Of a DNA stretch of 5,000 bases, positions 4,733 through 5,000 are shown in pieces (within the stretch, counting starts at the first letter, position 1; the number at the start of each line of letters is the position of its first letter). Made by a program: the position numbers and the translations under genes. The DNA lies in NCBI GenBank assembly GCA_030628975.1, contig DAOVPZ010000099.1, positions 1 through 5,000 on the forward strand, in the 5' to 3' direction. This DNA comes from Candidatus Cloacimonadota bacterium. Its GTDB lineage: Bacteria; Cloacimonadota; Cloacimonadia; JGIOTU-2. A model generated the notes under the pieces. It had not been told where the DNA came from. It saw only the letters and a program-made list of their open reading frames with translations, and searched no databases.

Positions 4733-5000
4733 ATGAGCAATAATCTAACTCGTAAATTAAATGATATTTATAATTCACTACTTGAAAAATTTGGTGCTCA
4801 GAATTGGTGGCCCGGTGAATCAAAAGAAGAGGTAATTATTGGTGCAATTCTTACGCAAAATACTAATTGGAAAAATGTTGAGAAATCAATATATAACTTA
4901 AAGTCAAACAATCTAATTGATCTCTCTCGGCTTGCTGAAATAGATGAACAGAAATTAGCTGAAATCATCCATTCCTCAGGATATTATAACCAAAAAGCAA
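4733..5000 (+). CDS. Endonuclease III-like HhH-GPD DNA glycosylase, N-terminal part (partial)
   Basis: The frame runs off the window after 89 codons. Residues 19-50 carry the family signature: KFGAQNWWPGES, then EEVIIGAILTQNTNWKNVE, in which the GAILTQNT-x-W-x-NVE helix is shared by endonuclease III-related proteins. IHSSGYYNQKA (79-89) is the usual lead-in to the helix-hairpin-helix. Such proteins (about 210-230 residues) excise damaged bases in base excision repair. The helix-hairpin-helix, catalytic Lys/Asp and any 4Fe-4S cysteines lie beyond the window, so activity cannot be judged. ATG at 4733 is the first ATG after an in-frame stop at 4718-4720; TTG at 4730 is the only other candidate. 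There is no convincing Shine-Dalgarno sequence. Confidence 0.9.
   Translation, partial: MSNNLTRKLNDIYNSLLEKFGAQNWWPGESKEEVIIGAILTQNTNWKNVEKSIYNLKSNNLIDLSRLAEIDEQKLAEIIHSSGYYNQKA

Noticed and set aside
4549..4740. 63-residue minus-strand open frame
   Set aside because: It overlaps the AroQ-like remnant, the dyads and the start of the endonuclease III-like gene, with no family resemblance.

Overview
The window is AT-rich bacterial DNA with compact genes. I cannot name the species. An uncultured anaerobe of the Bacteroidota/Cloacimonadota-like (FCB) kind is a reasonable guess. The grounds are the codon bias, the TGS-uridine-kinase fusion, a four-helix-bundle (23S rRNA intervening sequence-type) orphan gene set in GC-rich short repeats, and intergenic text that looks like dispersed repeats. 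No rRNA, tRNA, CRISPR array, integrase, transposase or reverse transcriptase is visible.

Layout, left to right. Positions 1-144 (+) hold the C-terminal end of a CitE/HpcH-HpaI aldolase-type protein, whose last codons lie inside a 16-unit heptanucleotide array (124-235). A four-helix-bundle protein gene (272-694, -) follows, and then five more heptads in opposite orientation (745-779). The two arrays share a perfect 26-bp inverted repeat, so the small gene is boxed like a cassette. A strong hairpin (780-811) lies at the end of guaB (789-2264, -), which encodes IMP dehydrogenase. A 183-nt intergenic region packed with 10-bp-period repeats separates guaB from a TGS/ThrRS-like/P-loop nucleoside kinase (2448-4127, -). 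The kinase has a consensus-like promoter that seems to start transcription on its own ATG. Upstream of it are a terminator (4234-4272) and a gene-poor zone (4290-4732). That zone contains two N-terminal gene stubs pointing away from each other: an ABC ATPase (4297-4467, -) and an AroQ-like start (4604-4654, +). The window ends inside an endonuclease III-like HhH-GPD DNA glycosylase (4733-5000, +).

Two intact genes belong to nucleotide metabolism (guaB and the kinase). They run in the same direction but are too far apart, with repeats between them, to call an operon with confidence. The most unusual parts are the heptad-bounded four-helix-bundle cassette, which recalls rRNA intervening sequences with their terminal inverted repeats, and the paired divergent 5' gene stubs.
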